DNA of 64,000 nt from JAJPXC01 sp964517875 (GCA_964517875.1 CAZFEU010000001.1:62001-126000); one strand, 5' to 3'; shown: positions 1 through 8,403, numbered from the stretch's first letter. Program-made: numbers and translations. The notes: a model not told the origin generated them from the sequence alone.

Positions 1-661
1 CTATGGCAATCGTGCCTGAGTTGATAAGCCTCTGCGCGTCATAGTTGGTAGCCAGGCGTGCGCGCGCAAGTCGGCAGTCGCTGCACGTGGGGTCGTTGAT
101 AAAGACGATAGTGTAAGGGGTAGTGATGTCATTGATTGATTTCGACGAACCGTCGGCCGATTTAAGGTTAACCTCGGGGAAAACTTGCCCCATTTGCGAG
201 TGTGCGAGCACCGATGCCTGATGCTGAAAGCGCGCACGTTGCTCACCAGGGATCTTCTTACACTCAGCAACCGCTTTGGCGAATGGAAGGTATGCCTCGT
301 CGCTCACCATCTCGGCTGAGTCACCATAGAGTGCGTTTTCAGCCATCTCACCAATGATAAGAAGGTGCTTGGGGTCTTTCTTCACTTGGTTTATGAGTTT
401 GTCGATTGATTGGTGAACAACGTTAGCGTCGGCATATGGCATAAATGACACATAGTCATTAAATGCCTGTGCCAATTTGGCACGTGATGAAAATGCGCTT
501 TTAAGATCACAACGGTCCCAAAAATGTTCCACAAGATAACTTGTGCGGTCACTTAGAGACTCAAGTGACTCGGGTGGAGTGGGATAGGGGAAGTAAGTAT
601 CTTCGGCATAACCCATTACCGCTATGAAGGTTAATATAAGTGAAGATATGATGCGTCTCAT
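1..661 (-). CDS. DUF5106 thioredoxin-like lipoprotein/periplasmic protein (3' end cut off)
   Basis: This reading frame runs from an ATG at 659-661 to the window edge, giving 220 residues without a stop, so the C-terminus is missing. It starts with a hydrophobic signal-like stretch (MRRIISSLILTFIAVMGYAE). The next part (SDRTSYLVEHFWDRCDL) resembles the opening of DUF5106 proteins of Bacteroidota. Near the cut end lies a thioredoxin-like start, TIVFINDPTCSDCRLAR, in which CSDC would be the redox motif. The family is thought to be exported and thioredoxin-folded; its substrate is unknown. A Bacteroidota-type promoter lies just upstream. It is transcribed divergently from clpB. Confidence 0.75.
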   Translation of the reverse strand, partial: MRRIISSLILTFIAVMGYAEDTYFPYPTPPESLESLSDRTSYLVEHFWDRCDLKSAFSSRAKLAQAFNDYVSFMPYADANVVHQSIDKLINQVKKDPKHLLIIGEMAENALYGDSAEMVSDEAYLPFAKAVAECKKIPGEQRARFQHQASVLAHSQMGQVFPEVNLKSADGSSKSINDITTPYTIVFINDPTCSDCRLARARLATNYDAQRLINSGTIAI

Positions 662-693
662 ATGATAATTCGCAGTTGTTAAAAATTATAGCG

Positions 694-725
694 CAAAGTT
701 AAGGCTTACTGCCTTCAATTCCAAA
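694..725 (-). promoter_or_regulatory. Promoter of the DUF5106 gene
   Basis: On the minus strand TTTG (722-725) is followed after 20 bases by TAACTTTG (694-701), matching the Bacteroidota sigma-ABfr form TTTG-N19/21-TAnnTTTG. The ATG is about 33 bases downstream. Confidence 0.55.
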
Positions 726-793
726 TCCTATAATCAAACATTATGGCACGATAATTGTTAAAGTTAATAAAGAAATCAATAATAACATAACTT

Positions 794-3388
794 ATGAATT
801 TCAATAACTTTACAATCAAGTCGCAGGAAGCTATCCAGAAGGCTGTAGAAATCACCCGCAGCGCTGGTAGTCAGGCCATAGAGCCTGTTCACCTGCTCAA
901 AGGCGTTATCACTGAGGGAGAGACATTAGTGAAGTTCATATTCCAGAAAATCGGGGCCAATATTCAGCTACTACAGCAGCAAGTTGACCGCGAAATATCT
1001 TCGCTCCCCAAAGTGTCGGGTGGCGAGCCCTACCTGAGTCGTACATCAAATGATGTATTGCAACGCGCTCTTGACATCGCAAAAAAAGAGGGTGATGAAT
1101 ATGTAACACTTGAGGCTTTGCTGATGGCGATCTTCATCATCAACTCCCCCGCTTCAACCATTCTTAAAGACGCAGGCTTGAGCGAGAAGGAGCTGAAAGC
1201 AGCCGTTGATGAACTCCGCAAAGGTAAGAAAGCAACAGATCAAAACTCGGAGGAAACTTACAACTCCTTATCGAAATATGCGATCAATCTCAATGAGAGA
1301 GCTCGTCAAGGCAAGCTTGACCCTGTAATCGGGCGTGATGACGAAATACGTCGCGTGCTTCAGATTCTGAGTCGTCGCACGAAGAACAACCCAATGCTCA
1401 TAGGTGAGCCTGGTACTGGTAAGACCGCCATTGCCGAAGGTCTTGCTATGCGTATCGTAAGAGGCGATGTGCCCGAAAATTTAAGATCAAAGCAGATTTA
1501 TTCGCTTGATATGGGCGCACTTGTAGCCGGCGCTAAGTATAAAGGAGAGTTTGAAGAGCGACTCAAAGCCATCGTCAACGAAGTAACCCAAGCTGATGGA
1601 GAGATAATCCTATTTATCGACGAGATCCACACCCTTGTCGGAGCTGGCAAAGGGGAGGGAGCAATGGATGCTGCCAATATCCTAAAACCTGCTTTGGCTC
1701 GTGGCGAGCTACGCTCAATCGGCGCCACAACTCTCGATGAATATCAAAAATATTTTGAGAAAGATAAGGCACTTGAACGTCGTTTCCAGAAAGTGATGGT
1801 AAATGAGCCTGACGAGATCAGTGCAATTGCCATATTGCGTGGACTTAAGGAGCGCTACGAGAACCACCACAAAGTGCGTATCCGTGACGAAGCGATTATT
1901 GCCGCCGTACAGCTTTCTGAACGCTATATTACTGACCGTTTCCTCCCCGATAAAGCGATCGACCTGGTAGATGAGGCCGCTGCAAAGCTTCGTCTTGAGA
2001 TTGACTCTGTGCCTCAGGCACTCGATGAAATCACACGTCGCATTGCGCAGAAAGAGATTGAACGCGAAGCAATTAAGCGCGAGGGAGATAAGGCCAAGGT
2101 GAAAGATATCGAAAAGGAGATTGCCACTATGCGTGAACAAGAAAAGGAATATACCGCTAAGTGGAAAGCCGAAAAGGATCTTATCAACCGCATTCAGCAG
2201 AATAAAATTGATATCGAACAACTCAATTTCGATGCCGAGCGTGCTGAGCGTGAAGGTGATTACGCTCGTGTGGCCGAAATTCGCTACTCGCGTATCCAGC
2301 AAAAAGAGCAGGAGAACAAAGATATTCAGGAACAACTGAATATGATGCAAGGCGACCGAGCCCTTATAAAGGAGGAAGTAGATGCCGAGGATATAGCCGA
2401 CGTAGTATCGCGCTGGACCGGGATACCTGTCAACAAGATGATACAGAGCGAGCAGGAAAAACTGCTCCACCTTGAGGAGGAGCTCCACCATAGAGTTGTA
2501 GGACAGGATGATGCCATCCGTGCCATAGCTGACGCTGTGCGCCGCTCGCGTGCTGGCCTTAACGACCCACGCCGTCCTATCGGATCGTTCATCTTCCTTG
2601 GTACTACCGGCGTTGGTAAAACTGAGCTTGCAAAGGCATTGGCCGAATACCTGTTTGACGACGACTCGATGATGACTCGTATCGATATGAGCGAGTATCA
2701 GGAGAAGCACTCTGTGAGCCGACTCGTAGGAGCGCCTCCCGGATACGTCGGCTATGATGAAGGTGGCCAGCTTACTGAGGCTGTGCGTCGTAAGCCATAT
2801 TCAGTTGTGCTGTTTGATGAGATAGAAAAGGCTCACCCGGATGTATTCAACATTCTGCTCCAGGTGCTCGACGACGGACATCTTACGGATAATAAGGGCC
2901 GACTTGTCAACTTCAAGAACACTATCATCATTATGACTTCAAACATGGGCTCCGCTCTGATTCGTGATAATTTCTCTAAAATGACTCACGAAAACCGCGA
3001 TGAGACCATTGAAAAGACCAAGAATGAAGTTCTTGAGCTTCTCAAGCAGACAATACGTCCTGAATTCCTGAACCGTATTGATGAAATCATCATGTTCACC
3101 CCCCTTAATCAGAATGAGATTGAGGAGATTGTAGGACTTCAGATCGACTCAGTGAAGCGTATGCTCGCCAAAAATGGTGTGGAATTGCAGATTACACCTG
3201 CAGCACTCCACTTCCTGGCCGAAGAGGGTTACGACCCCGAGTTTGGTGCACGCCCCGTTAAGCGAGTTATTCATCGTATGGTGCTCAACCGCCTGTCGAA
3301 GGACATCCTCGCACAGAAGGTCGACCGCACTCGTCCTATCGTCATTGACTATGATAAAGAAAATGACGATGTAATCTTTACCAACTGA
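794..3388 (+). CDS. clpB: ATP-dependent disaggregase ClpB
   Basis: This is a full-length ClpB/Hsp104 AAA+ chaperone of 864 residues, the usual length. It threads proteins out of aggregates together with DnaK in the cytoplasm. The Clp N-domain occupies about residues 1-150. The first ATPase module has Walker A GEPGTGKT at 204-211 and Walker B FIDEIHTLVG. A coiled-coil middle domain follows (about 400-525, rich in K, E and Q). The second module has Walker A GTTGVGKT at 603-610, Walker B VLFDEIEKAH and the pore loop GYVGYDEGG. The middle domain separates it from ClpA and ClpC. It is a single-gene unit ended by a strong hairpin. No clear heat-shock (CIRCE-like) repeat was seen upstream. Confidence 0.97.
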   Translation: MNFNNFTIKSQEAIQKAVEITRSAGSQAIEPVHLLKGVITEGETLVKFIFQKIGANIQLLQQQVDREISSLPKVSGGEPYLSRTSNDVLQRALDIAKKEGDEYVTLEALLMAIFIINSPASTILKDAGLSEKELKAAVDELRKGKKATDQNSEETYNSLSKYAINLNERARQGKLDPVIGRDDEIRRVLQILSRRTKNNPMLIGEPGTGKTAIAEGLAMRIVRGDVPENLRSKQIYSLDMGALVAGAKYKGEFEERLKAIVNEVTQADGEIILFIDEIHTLVGAGKGEGAMDAANILKPALARGELRSIGATTLDEYQKYFEKDKALERRFQKVMVNEPDEISAIAILRGLKERYENHHKVRIRDEAIIAAVQLSERYITDRFLPDKAIDLVDEAAAKLRLEIDSVPQALDEITRRIAQKEIEREAIKREGDKAKVKDIEKEIATMREQEKEYTAKWKAEKDLINRIQQNKIDIEQLNFDAERAEREGDYARVAEIRYSRIQQKEQENKDIQEQLNMMQGDRALIKEEVDAEDIADVVSRWTGIPVNKMIQSEQEKLLHLEEELHHRVVGQDDAIRAIADAVRRSRAGLNDPRRPIGSFIFLGTTGVGKTELAKALAEYLFDDDSMMTRIDMSEYQEKHSVSRLVGAPPGYVGYDEGGQLTEAVRRKPYSVVLFDEIEKAHPDVFNILLQVLDDGHLTDNKGRLVNFKNTIIIMTSNMGSALIRDNFSKMTHENRDETIEKTKNEVLELLKQTIRPEFLNRIDEIIMFTPLNQNEIEEIVGLQIDSVKRMLAKNGVELQITPAALHFLAEEGYDPEFGARPVKRVIHRMVLNRLSKDILAQKVDRTRPIVIDYDKENDDVIFTN

Positions 3389-3408
3389 CCAAGATAATTC
3401 ATATACTA

Positions 3409-3446
3409 CCGGGGAGATAGCTATAGTAGCTATCTCCCCGGTTTTT
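3409..3446 (+). terminator. Rho-independent terminator of clpB
   Basis: A perfect 14-bp stem (3409-3422 with 3428-3441, arm CCGGGGAGATAGCT) with a 5-base loop is followed by TTTTT. It lies 20 bases after the clpB stop and also separates the convergent reductase gene. Confidence 0.9.
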
Positions 3447-3467
3447 ATTGTGATATATTTCTCTTGA

Positions 3468-4436
3468 TTAGACCGTGATTACGATTTTGCCGGCAAGGCT
3501 CCTTTGCTCGGCAAGCGTGTGAGCTTCGTCTATATGCTGCAATGTGTACTTGGCTGCTATGACGGGATGGATATTATGAGCCTCAATAAGTTTCAGCATA
3601 GCATCAATTTGCTCTTGTGTTGGATTATTGCTATAAAAGCCTGTGAGATAAACGCCTGAGGGTATTTCTTTAATAGGGTCAAAATCCTTAAGGGAGAAAA
3701 CATTACCGAGCAAACCGGTATGACACACTATGCCATGAAGAGCGGTGACCCGTAATGATTGTGGTATAGTTGCTGCCCCAATAAGCTCAAGCACTTTGGT
3801 TGCTCCATGTGGGTACGCTCTTAAGAATCGCTTGACAAAATTATCTCCTTCGAGTACCACGCCGTCGGCACCTGCATCCAGCAGTAATTGTACTTTCTTA
3901 TCGTTGCGTGTCGTTGCGATAACTTTTGCTCCCATTGCTTTACCAAGCTGAATTGCCGCAAGCCCGACGGTTGAAGTGCCTCCCCTTATCAACAAAGTGT
4001 CACCAACGTGTAATTGCAGTGATAATGTCAGTGAGCCATAAGCTGTATAAAATGTCTCTGGCACAGCAGCAAGTTCGCAGTCGGTAAGGGAGGAGTCAAC
4101 AGCAAACACATGGCTCTCGGGCAATAATGCATATTCAGCATAACTACCATTGAAACTGCGCCCCATGCCACCCATCATCGCAATGACGGTTTGAGAAATT
4201 TTAAATTTTGAGTCAGACTTATCCACGATTTCTCCAACACATTCTATGCCGGGAATGATTGGTGTGTGGATATACGGTCTATCGGCCTCAAACTGGCGCA
4301 ACAAAACTTCTGAATGATTAATGCCAAAAGCTTTGATACGCACTAACACCCAGCCTGGTTTAACTTGTGGTATTGGCACATCAGTCAAAGTAAGATCAGA
4401 GGCGGCACAACAATGGTTGATTAGTACAGCTTTCAT
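3468..4436 (-). CDS. Zinc-independent MDR-family quinone oxidoreductase-like reductase
   Basis: The 322-residue protein belongs to the medium-chain dehydrogenase/reductase (MDR) superfamily. It has the N-terminal GroES-like fold (residues 1-120, PGIECVGEIVD) and an NAD(P)-binding Rossmann fold (GDTLLIRGGTSTVGLAAIQL at about 145-165). I see no structural zinc-binding cysteine cluster, so it looks like the quinone oxidoreductase branch. The ORF extends 35 codons further upstream, but I chose ATG 4434-4436 because MKAVLI is the typical start and because it overlaps the maturase stop as ATGA, implying translational coupling. The substrate is unknown. Its position suggests either a tailoring step on the peptide or detoxification of a reactive carbonyl or quinone. 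Confidence 0.85.
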   Translation of the reverse strand: MKAVLINHCCAASDLTLTDVPIPQVKPGWVLVRIKAFGINHSEVLLRQFEADRPYIHTPIIPGIECVGEIVDKSDSKFKISQTVIAMMGGMGRSFNGSYAEYALLPESHVFAVDSSLTDCELAAVPETFYTAYGSLTLSLQLHVGDTLLIRGGTSTVGLAAIQLGKAMGAKVIATTRNDKKVQLLLDAGADGVVLEGDNFVKRFLRAYPHGATKVLELIGAATIPQSLRVTALHGIVCHTGLLGNVFSLKDFDPIKEIPSGVYLTGFYSNNPTQEQIDAMLKLIEAHNIHPVIAAKYTLQHIDEAHTLAEQRSLAGKIVITV

Positions 4437-5452
4437 ATTTCTTTCCAACATTGAGGGTCGGGTGCATAAAACGAGTGGTGATAACCGTATGCCACGGCCG
4501 GACATCCGCGACAGAATCTGAGCAACTCGCACTTTGCACATTTTTGAAATTTATCAAACTGGCGGTACTCGTTCATCTTTTCACCAGTCCACAAATCGTG
4601 AATATCTGTTTTGAAAAGATTGCCTACCACGCTATCAAAACGTCGGCAAGCCATTACTTTCCCATCAGGCTGGATGGTGAAGTGGCAATCTCCGCAGTGG
4701 CAACCGTCGTAAATAGCATCGGGGTCGGTATCATCGGGAATCTTAAAGAGTCCCTTTTCAAAAAGATATAGAGTCCAAAGGTGATCTTTAAGATTGAATA
4801 TTGTATGAGCATCTTTATGTTGCTCGAATTTCTTCCAAATTGTATCAAGGAAGTTGCGATAATCAATAGGGGTGATATGGGTTGATTTCTCATCAGATGT
4901 CGGGCAATATCGTCCGAACGCAAACACATCAACACCTTTTTCCACCACCAAGTCAATAATATCAGGAATCTCTTGAATATTAGTACCTGAAACGGTGGTC
5001 ATTACAGCCACTCGTATACCATTGCGTTTGAGCACATCAATCTTCTCAACCGTAGTGTCAAACGACCCTTTCTTTCGAATTCCATCGTGAGTGTCGCGCA
5101 TGCCGTCGATTGAAAGTTGATATTTCTCACAGCCGTAATACTTAAGGCGTTGGCACACTTCATCTGTGATATGAAAGGGATTGCCAAGAATGGTAAATGG
5201 GATTTTGTGCTCTTTCACTAACTTCAATATCTTCCAAAAATCACGATGTAGAATTGGATCACCACCAGTGATATAGAGATATGGAAGCTTATGCATCTTT
5301 CTGCACATTTCAACACATTGTTCTATTACCATCCGTGCTTTTGACAAGGGCATTTCGATAAGTCTGGGATGTCCCTCAGCGAATATGTAGCAGTGTTCAC
5401 AGCGTTGGTCGCAACTATCAGTTATATGCCATTGAAAAGCGAAATACTCCAT
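4433..5452 (-). CDS. Radical SAM/SPASM peptide maturase (ACGX-type)
   Basis: This 339-residue enzyme has the radical SAM cluster motif C14-x3-C18-x2-C21 (SCDQRCEHCY) and the GGDP motif (YITGGDPILH). A cysteine-rich SPASM region at the C-terminus carries C251, C253, C256, C269, C305, C308, C314, C317 and C335, enough for two auxiliary Fe-S clusters. SPASM proteins commonly modify ribosomally made peptides, for example by thioether or C-C crosslinks. The gene lies 84 bp downstream of a short Cys/Gly-rich peptide gene, its obvious candidate substrate. It matches what I recall as the bioinformatically named ACGX system, whose product I do not know to be described. Sulfatase maturases also contain SPASM, but no sulfatase is nearby. 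Confidence 0.88.
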   Translation of the reverse strand: MEYFAFQWHITDSCDQRCEHCYIFAEGHPRLIEMPLSKARMVIEQCVEMCRKMHKLPYLYITGGDPILHRDFWKILKLVKEHKIPFTILGNPFHITDEVCQRLKYYGCEKYQLSIDGMRDTHDGIRKKGSFDTTVEKIDVLKRNGIRVAVMTTVSGTNIQEIPDIIDLVVEKGVDVFAFGRYCPTSDEKSTHITPIDYRNFLDTIWKKFEQHKDAHTIFNLKDHLWTLYLFEKGLFKIPDDTDPDAIYDGCHCGDCHFTIQPDGKVMACRRFDSVVGNLFKTDIHDLWTGEKMNEYRQFDKFQKCAKCELLRFCRGCPAVAYGYHHSFYAPDPQCWKEI

Positions 5453-5484
5453 ACCTAATATTTTTTACAATCGTAAAATTGAAA

Positions 5485-5517
5485 GCTCCAATGCGCCTAC
5501 TTCAGGAGCATTGGAGC
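5485..5517 (-). terminator. Intra-operon hairpin (possible attenuator) between precursor and maturase
   Basis: A perfect 10-bp inverted repeat (GCTCCAATGC at 5485-5494 with GCATTGGAGC at 5508-5517) encloses a 13-base loop in which CCT and AGG can pair further. It sits 19 bases after the precursor stop and 32 bases before the maturase start, with only a weak T-rich tail. Such hairpins often keep precursor mRNA in excess over enzyme mRNA; that role is inferred here. Confidence 0.7.
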
Positions 5518-5536
5518 AATGATTGTCAAAGCCGGA

Positions 5537-5710
5537 TTATTTCTCACCGGCTCCACATGCCGAACCGCATGCTGCGGGCTTGGGCTCAGGCTTTTCATCG
5601 CCAGCACCACAAGCCGAACCACATGCACCCGCAGGTTTCTCGGTTTCAGCTGAAGCACACAGATAAGCCTGTGCGGTGTGCTTTACAGCACCATTGTTGA
5701 TACGCTTCAT
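5537..5710 (-). CDS. ACGX-repeat RiPP precursor peptide (57 aa)
   Basis: This short gene reads from ATG 5708-5710 to TAA 5537-5539. The first 17 residues (MKRINNGAVKHTAQAYL) look like a leader. Two copies of ACGSACGAG follow, at residues 29-37 and 47-55, joined by a charged E/K/P-rich linker (DEKPEPKPA). Cysteines are at 18, 30, 34, 48 and 52. The regular Cys-Gly spacing and the radical SAM/SPASM gene immediately downstream make it a likely RiPP precursor, best matching what I recall as ACGX-repeat peptides. There is no Gly-Gly leader cleavage site and no nearby transporter, so whether the product is exported is unknown. A good promoter lies 41 bases upstream. Confidence 0.85.
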   Translation of the reverse strand: MKRINNGAVKHTAQAYLCASAETEKPAGACGSACGAGDEKPEPKPAACGSACGAGEK

Positions 5711-5750
5711 CGTAAATTTGTATTTTGGTTAAACTTGAAATATTCAGTGG

Positions 5751-5781
5751 CAAATGTAGAATATTATTTTTAAGGAATCAA
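5751..5781 (-). promoter_or_regulatory. Promoter of the precursor-maturase-reductase operon
   Basis: On the minus strand TTG (5779-5781) is followed after 20 bases by TACATTTG (5751-5758), close to the Bacteroidota consensus. The 250-bp region to the divergent HxlR gene would also hold the operator. Confidence 0.5.
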
Positions 5782-5907
5782 GTAGAGGAAATTTTATCAC
5801 TTAGTAACCTTTTTCTCGCTTTTGTGTAGCAACTACATCCTAATTGAATCATTTGTAAAAAAGAATTTTTCCGGGTAGAATTCCAGTGGCTTTTGAGCGA
5901 CTCTATA

Positions 5908-5939
5908 TTTGCCTAACCATTGAAATTGGTATATCTTTG
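5908..5939 (+). promoter_or_regulatory. Promoter of the HxlR-type regulator gene
   Basis: TTTG (5908-5911), a 20-base spacer and TATCTTTG (5932-5939) match the Bacteroidota promoter form. The start codon follows 22 bases later with a purine-rich ribosome site (AAAGGTGAAAA), supporting the start chosen at 5961. Confidence 0.6.
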
Positions 5940-5960
5940 TGTCGAAAAGGTGAAAAAATC

Positions 5961-6347
5961 ATGAGAAGAAAAGAACAGCTTAATTCCATTATAGAGATCT
6001 GTCCGGTGCGCAATGTGGTAGCACGTTTTGGCAACAAATGGGCACTGTTGGTGCTCCTTGTAATAAGTGAAAACGAGCCTATTCGATACAATGAGCTCGG
6101 ACGCAAAATCCCTGACATATCATCACGTGTGCTCTCGGGGACTTTACGTACCCTCGAGGCCGATGGTCTGGTAAGTAGAAAACTTTACAATGAGGTGCCG
6201 GCAAGAGTAGAGTATTCTCTCACTGAAATAGGACATTCACTTATCCCCATAATCATGCAATTGACCGAGTGGGCACAGAACAATATGAAAACCATAATTG
6301 CACACCGAAAGAATAGTGAAATCGATGATATGTCAGATAAATCCTGA
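5961..6347 (+). CDS. HxlR-family winged-helix transcription regulator
   Basis: From ATG 5961 the protein is 128 residues, typical of HxlR regulators. The in-frame extension to 5886 would run across the promoter, so I reject it. The winged helix covers about residues 15-105 (GNKWALLVLL, PDISSRVLSGTLRTLEADGL). A conserved N-terminal cysteine (C14, in IEICPVRN) is present; in relatives such as YodB, HypR and QorR this residue senses quinones, aldehydes or disulfide stress. QorR is known to control an MDR quinone oxidoreductase gene. The divergent position here suggests control of the precursor-maturase-reductase operon. That link is inference. Confidence 0.9.
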   Translation: MRRKEQLNSIIEICPVRNVVARFGNKWALLVLLVISENEPIRYNELGRKIPDISSRVLSGTLRTLEADGLVSRKLYNEVPARVEYSLTEIGHSLIPIIMQLTEWAQNNMKTIIAHRKNSEIDDMSDKS

Positions 6348-6387
6348 AATTAAAAAATAACAATCAAAAATAACGCTGTTATCACAA

Positions 6388-7251
6388 TTATTTTTTGTTA
6401 GCCGAGCGCCGCATCATGAAGATAGCAGCTGCGGTGAATAGAAGTGAGAGGATGACTATTGGCAGACTTCCTTCACCTTGAGCGATGTGGTCGATATCGG
6501 TTTCAGACGACAATTCGCCATGCGCTGCCATCCACGAGGTTATCACCACCAATGAGTTATTAAGCGCATGAAGAATTATAGGGAGCCATAGCGAACCGCT
6601 CCACCACATTGAGTAGCCAAAAAATGCTCCGAGCAATACGCGCGGCACGAACCCATAGAGCTGAAGATGCATTGCGCTAAATATGATGGCCGCTATCCAT
6701 ATCGCCAGGTGAGGATTGATACGAGAGCATATTAGCAGTTTCTGAATGCCCCCACGGAAAAACATTTCTTCAGCTATGCCTGTAAGCACTCCCACTATTA
6801 GTACCGAGATAATCAACGAACCAATCGAAGTGCCACCAAGCATAACTTGGGTTGTAAGACGTGCATCCTCCTCAAGCCGTCTTGCCCATCCCATGCTGTC
6901 AGGTAGATTCCATCCGTCGTTCCACTCAATCACGGCATTCATAGCCGGTATACTTATCAGTAGCGCCAGTATCGCCCAAAGTGTAGTGACGAATCTCGGT
7001 CCATGCATCACTTCAAGCAATTCACCGGGATAACGTGTGGTGAGCAGTGCGGTGACAATAGCGGGTAGTATAAACACGAGCACATCTTGTAGCACCGCCA
7101 TTATGCGTAATGAAGCAACCGTGCCACCAATTACGTTTGAAAGAAGCTGTGTGAGCAGTGACGTTACCACAAGCATGAATATCATCAGGCAAAAGAGCAT
7201 ACCCAGTGCAAGTGAGGGCTTTACGGCGGTGCGATATCGGTTGTAAGTCAT
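6388..7251 (-). CDS. CPBP-family intramembrane glutamic protease (CAAX protease-like)
   Basis: The 287-residue membrane protein has several hydrophobic helices and the CPBP/Abi signature motifs: EExxxR (GIAEEMFFRGG), FxxxH (FSAMHLQL) and HxxxN (LHALNNSL). These supply the catalytic glutamate and histidines inside the membrane. Bacterial members can process small peptides or act in bacteriocin immunity, but most have no known substrate. The start overlaps the stop of the upstream methyltransferase by 4 bp (ATGA), so it is translated in that operon. Its stop lies 41 bp from the convergent HxlR gene. Confidence 0.9.
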   Translation of the reverse strand: MTYNRYRTAVKPSLALGMLFCLMIFMLVVTSLLTQLLSNVIGGTVASLRIMAVLQDVLVFILPAIVTALLTTRYPGELLEVMHGPRFVTTLWAILALLISIPAMNAVIEWNDGWNLPDSMGWARRLEEDARLTTQVMLGGTSIGSLIISVLIVGVLTGIAEEMFFRGGIQKLLICSRINPHLAIWIAAIIFSAMHLQLYGFVPRVLLGAFFGYSMWWSGSLWLPIILHALNNSLVVITSWMAAHGELSSETDIDHIAQGEGSLPIVILSLLFTAAAIFMMRRSANKK

Positions 7252-7922
7252 AGATAGAAGTCTTTTGTTAACTGCGAGAATTCTGGAGAAGAAATATAAA
7301 GTGATTGTTTAATTGTCGGCGCTAATTGTTTTGATAATAGCGCCATGACACGACGTGCAGGCTTGCCTTCACAATGCGACACCGCCACTTCGATATTAAT
7401 GTGTAGGTAATGCATCGCTGCTGAGTAAGTCAATACATCACGACGTATATAGGGGAGAATTAATGCAAGTTTACCACAGTCGGTAAGCAGGTCGGCCGCA
7501 TGTTCGATTAAACGGTCCAATGGCAAAGATGAATCTGACCTTGCCATGGCTCGCCTTGGGTCGGGGCTGAGCAATGATTCATCAAAGAATGGAGGATTGC
7601 TTACAATAAGGTCGTAGCGATGCTGCGGATAGAAATCAAGAAAATCATCATTTATCACTTTAACCTGATGGCTCCAGATTGAGCGTCTTATATTCAGGGA
7701 TGCTTCTGCGGCTGATGCCGAATCAATTTCCAAGGCGGTTATATCGCTCACACCTCGCTGGGCAAGCATCAGGGCGATTAATCCCGTGCCTGTGCCTATG
7801 TCGAGGGCCGTAGACACACCATCAACAGGCACCCATGCGCCGAGTAAGACACCGTCAGTGCCTACTTTCATGGCATTGATATCTTGGTTTATCGTGAATT
7901 GCTTGAATCGAAAATCAGTCAT
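7248..7922 (-). CDS. trmN6: tRNA1(Val) (adenine37-N6)-methyltransferase
   Basis: The 224-residue protein is a class I SAM-dependent methyltransferase. Its start (FRFKQFTINQD) and following segment (MKVGTDGVLLGAW) are characteristic of the YfiC/TrmN6 family, as is the SAM-binding part (DIGTGTGLIALMLAQ, about residues 41-55). The catalytic NPPF motif is present (VSNPPFFDES). The family methylates N6 of A37 in tRNA-Val. It overlaps rlmH by 8 bp upstream and the CPBP protease by 4 bp downstream, giving a compact three-gene operon in which two members modify RNA. Confidence 0.88.
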   Translation of the reverse strand: MTDFRFKQFTINQDINAMKVGTDGVLLGAWVPVDGVSTALDIGTGTGLIALMLAQRGVSDITALEIDSASAAEASLNIRRSIWSHQVKVINDDFLDFYPQHRYDLIVSNPPFFDESLLSPDPRRAMARSDSSLPLDRLIEHAADLLTDCGKLALILPYIRRDVLTYSAAMHYLHINIEVAVSHCEGKPARRVMALLSKQLAPTIKQSLYISSPEFSQLTKDFYL

Positions 7923-8382
7923 GGTGATATGGTTCGCCTCGAAGAATTGTCATTGCGCGATATAGCTGCTCGGTGATGAACAGTCGCACCATCTCATGGG
8001 GGAAAGTCATCTGCGAAAGTGACAATAGTGCATTGGCCCTGTCGTACATTGCCTGAGAAAAACCGTATGGGCCACCAACCACTATGATCCACCGGCTTGG
8101 GAGGGTTGACATCTTTCGATCGATATCATGGGCAAATTCACGCGAGGTCATCTGTCGGCCACGTTCATCGAGAAGCGTCACATAGTCGGCAGCGGAGATA
8201 GTGGCAAGCATGGCCTCTCCTTCAAGCACTTTTTGACGCTCAGGCCCCTGATTGCGCTTAACATCAGGAATTACCCTAATATCCATAGGCACATAGCGGC
8301 GCACCCTACTCGCATATTCCTCAATGCCTTGCGACAAATAGCCGGTAGCCGTCTTTCCTACAACAAGCAGTGTAATCTTCAT
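7915..8382 (-). CDS. rlmH: 23S rRNA (pseudouridine1915-N3)-methyltransferase RlmH
   Basis: Starting at ATG 8380-8382 (MKITLLVVGK) the protein has 155 residues, exactly the usual RlmH length; the eight extra codons upstream are rejected. The SPOUT-fold signatures are visible: VVGGPYGF in the SAM-binding knot and EQLYRAMTILRGEPYHHD at the C-terminus. The enzyme methylates pseudouridine 1915 of 23S rRNA on the assembled ribosome. It is the first gene of an overlapping operon with trmN6 and the CPBP protease. Confidence 0.95.
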   Translation of the reverse strand: MKITLLVVGKTATGYLSQGIEEYASRVRRYVPMDIRVIPDVKRNQGPERQKVLEGEAMLATISAADYVTLLDERGRQMTSREFAHDIDRKMSTLPSRWIIVVGGPYGFSQAMYDRANALLSLSQMTFPHEMVRLFITEQLYRAMTILRGEPYHHD

Positions 8383-8403
8383 GGCTGAATTTGAATTTGT
8401 TGG

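Noticed and set aside
1715..2710. 331-codon open frame antisense to clpB
   Set aside because: It lies wholly opposite the well-supported clpB and has no recognisable domain; its length comes from clpB codon bias.
4433..4541. Longer start for the MDR reductase
   Set aside because: It would overlap the maturase by over 100 bp; the ATGA overlap at 4434-4436 fits the family start.
5479..5700. 73-codon plus-strand frame over the ACGX precursor
   Set aside because: The minus strand reads as a repeat-containing peptide with promoter and maturase neighbour; the plus frame has no family features.
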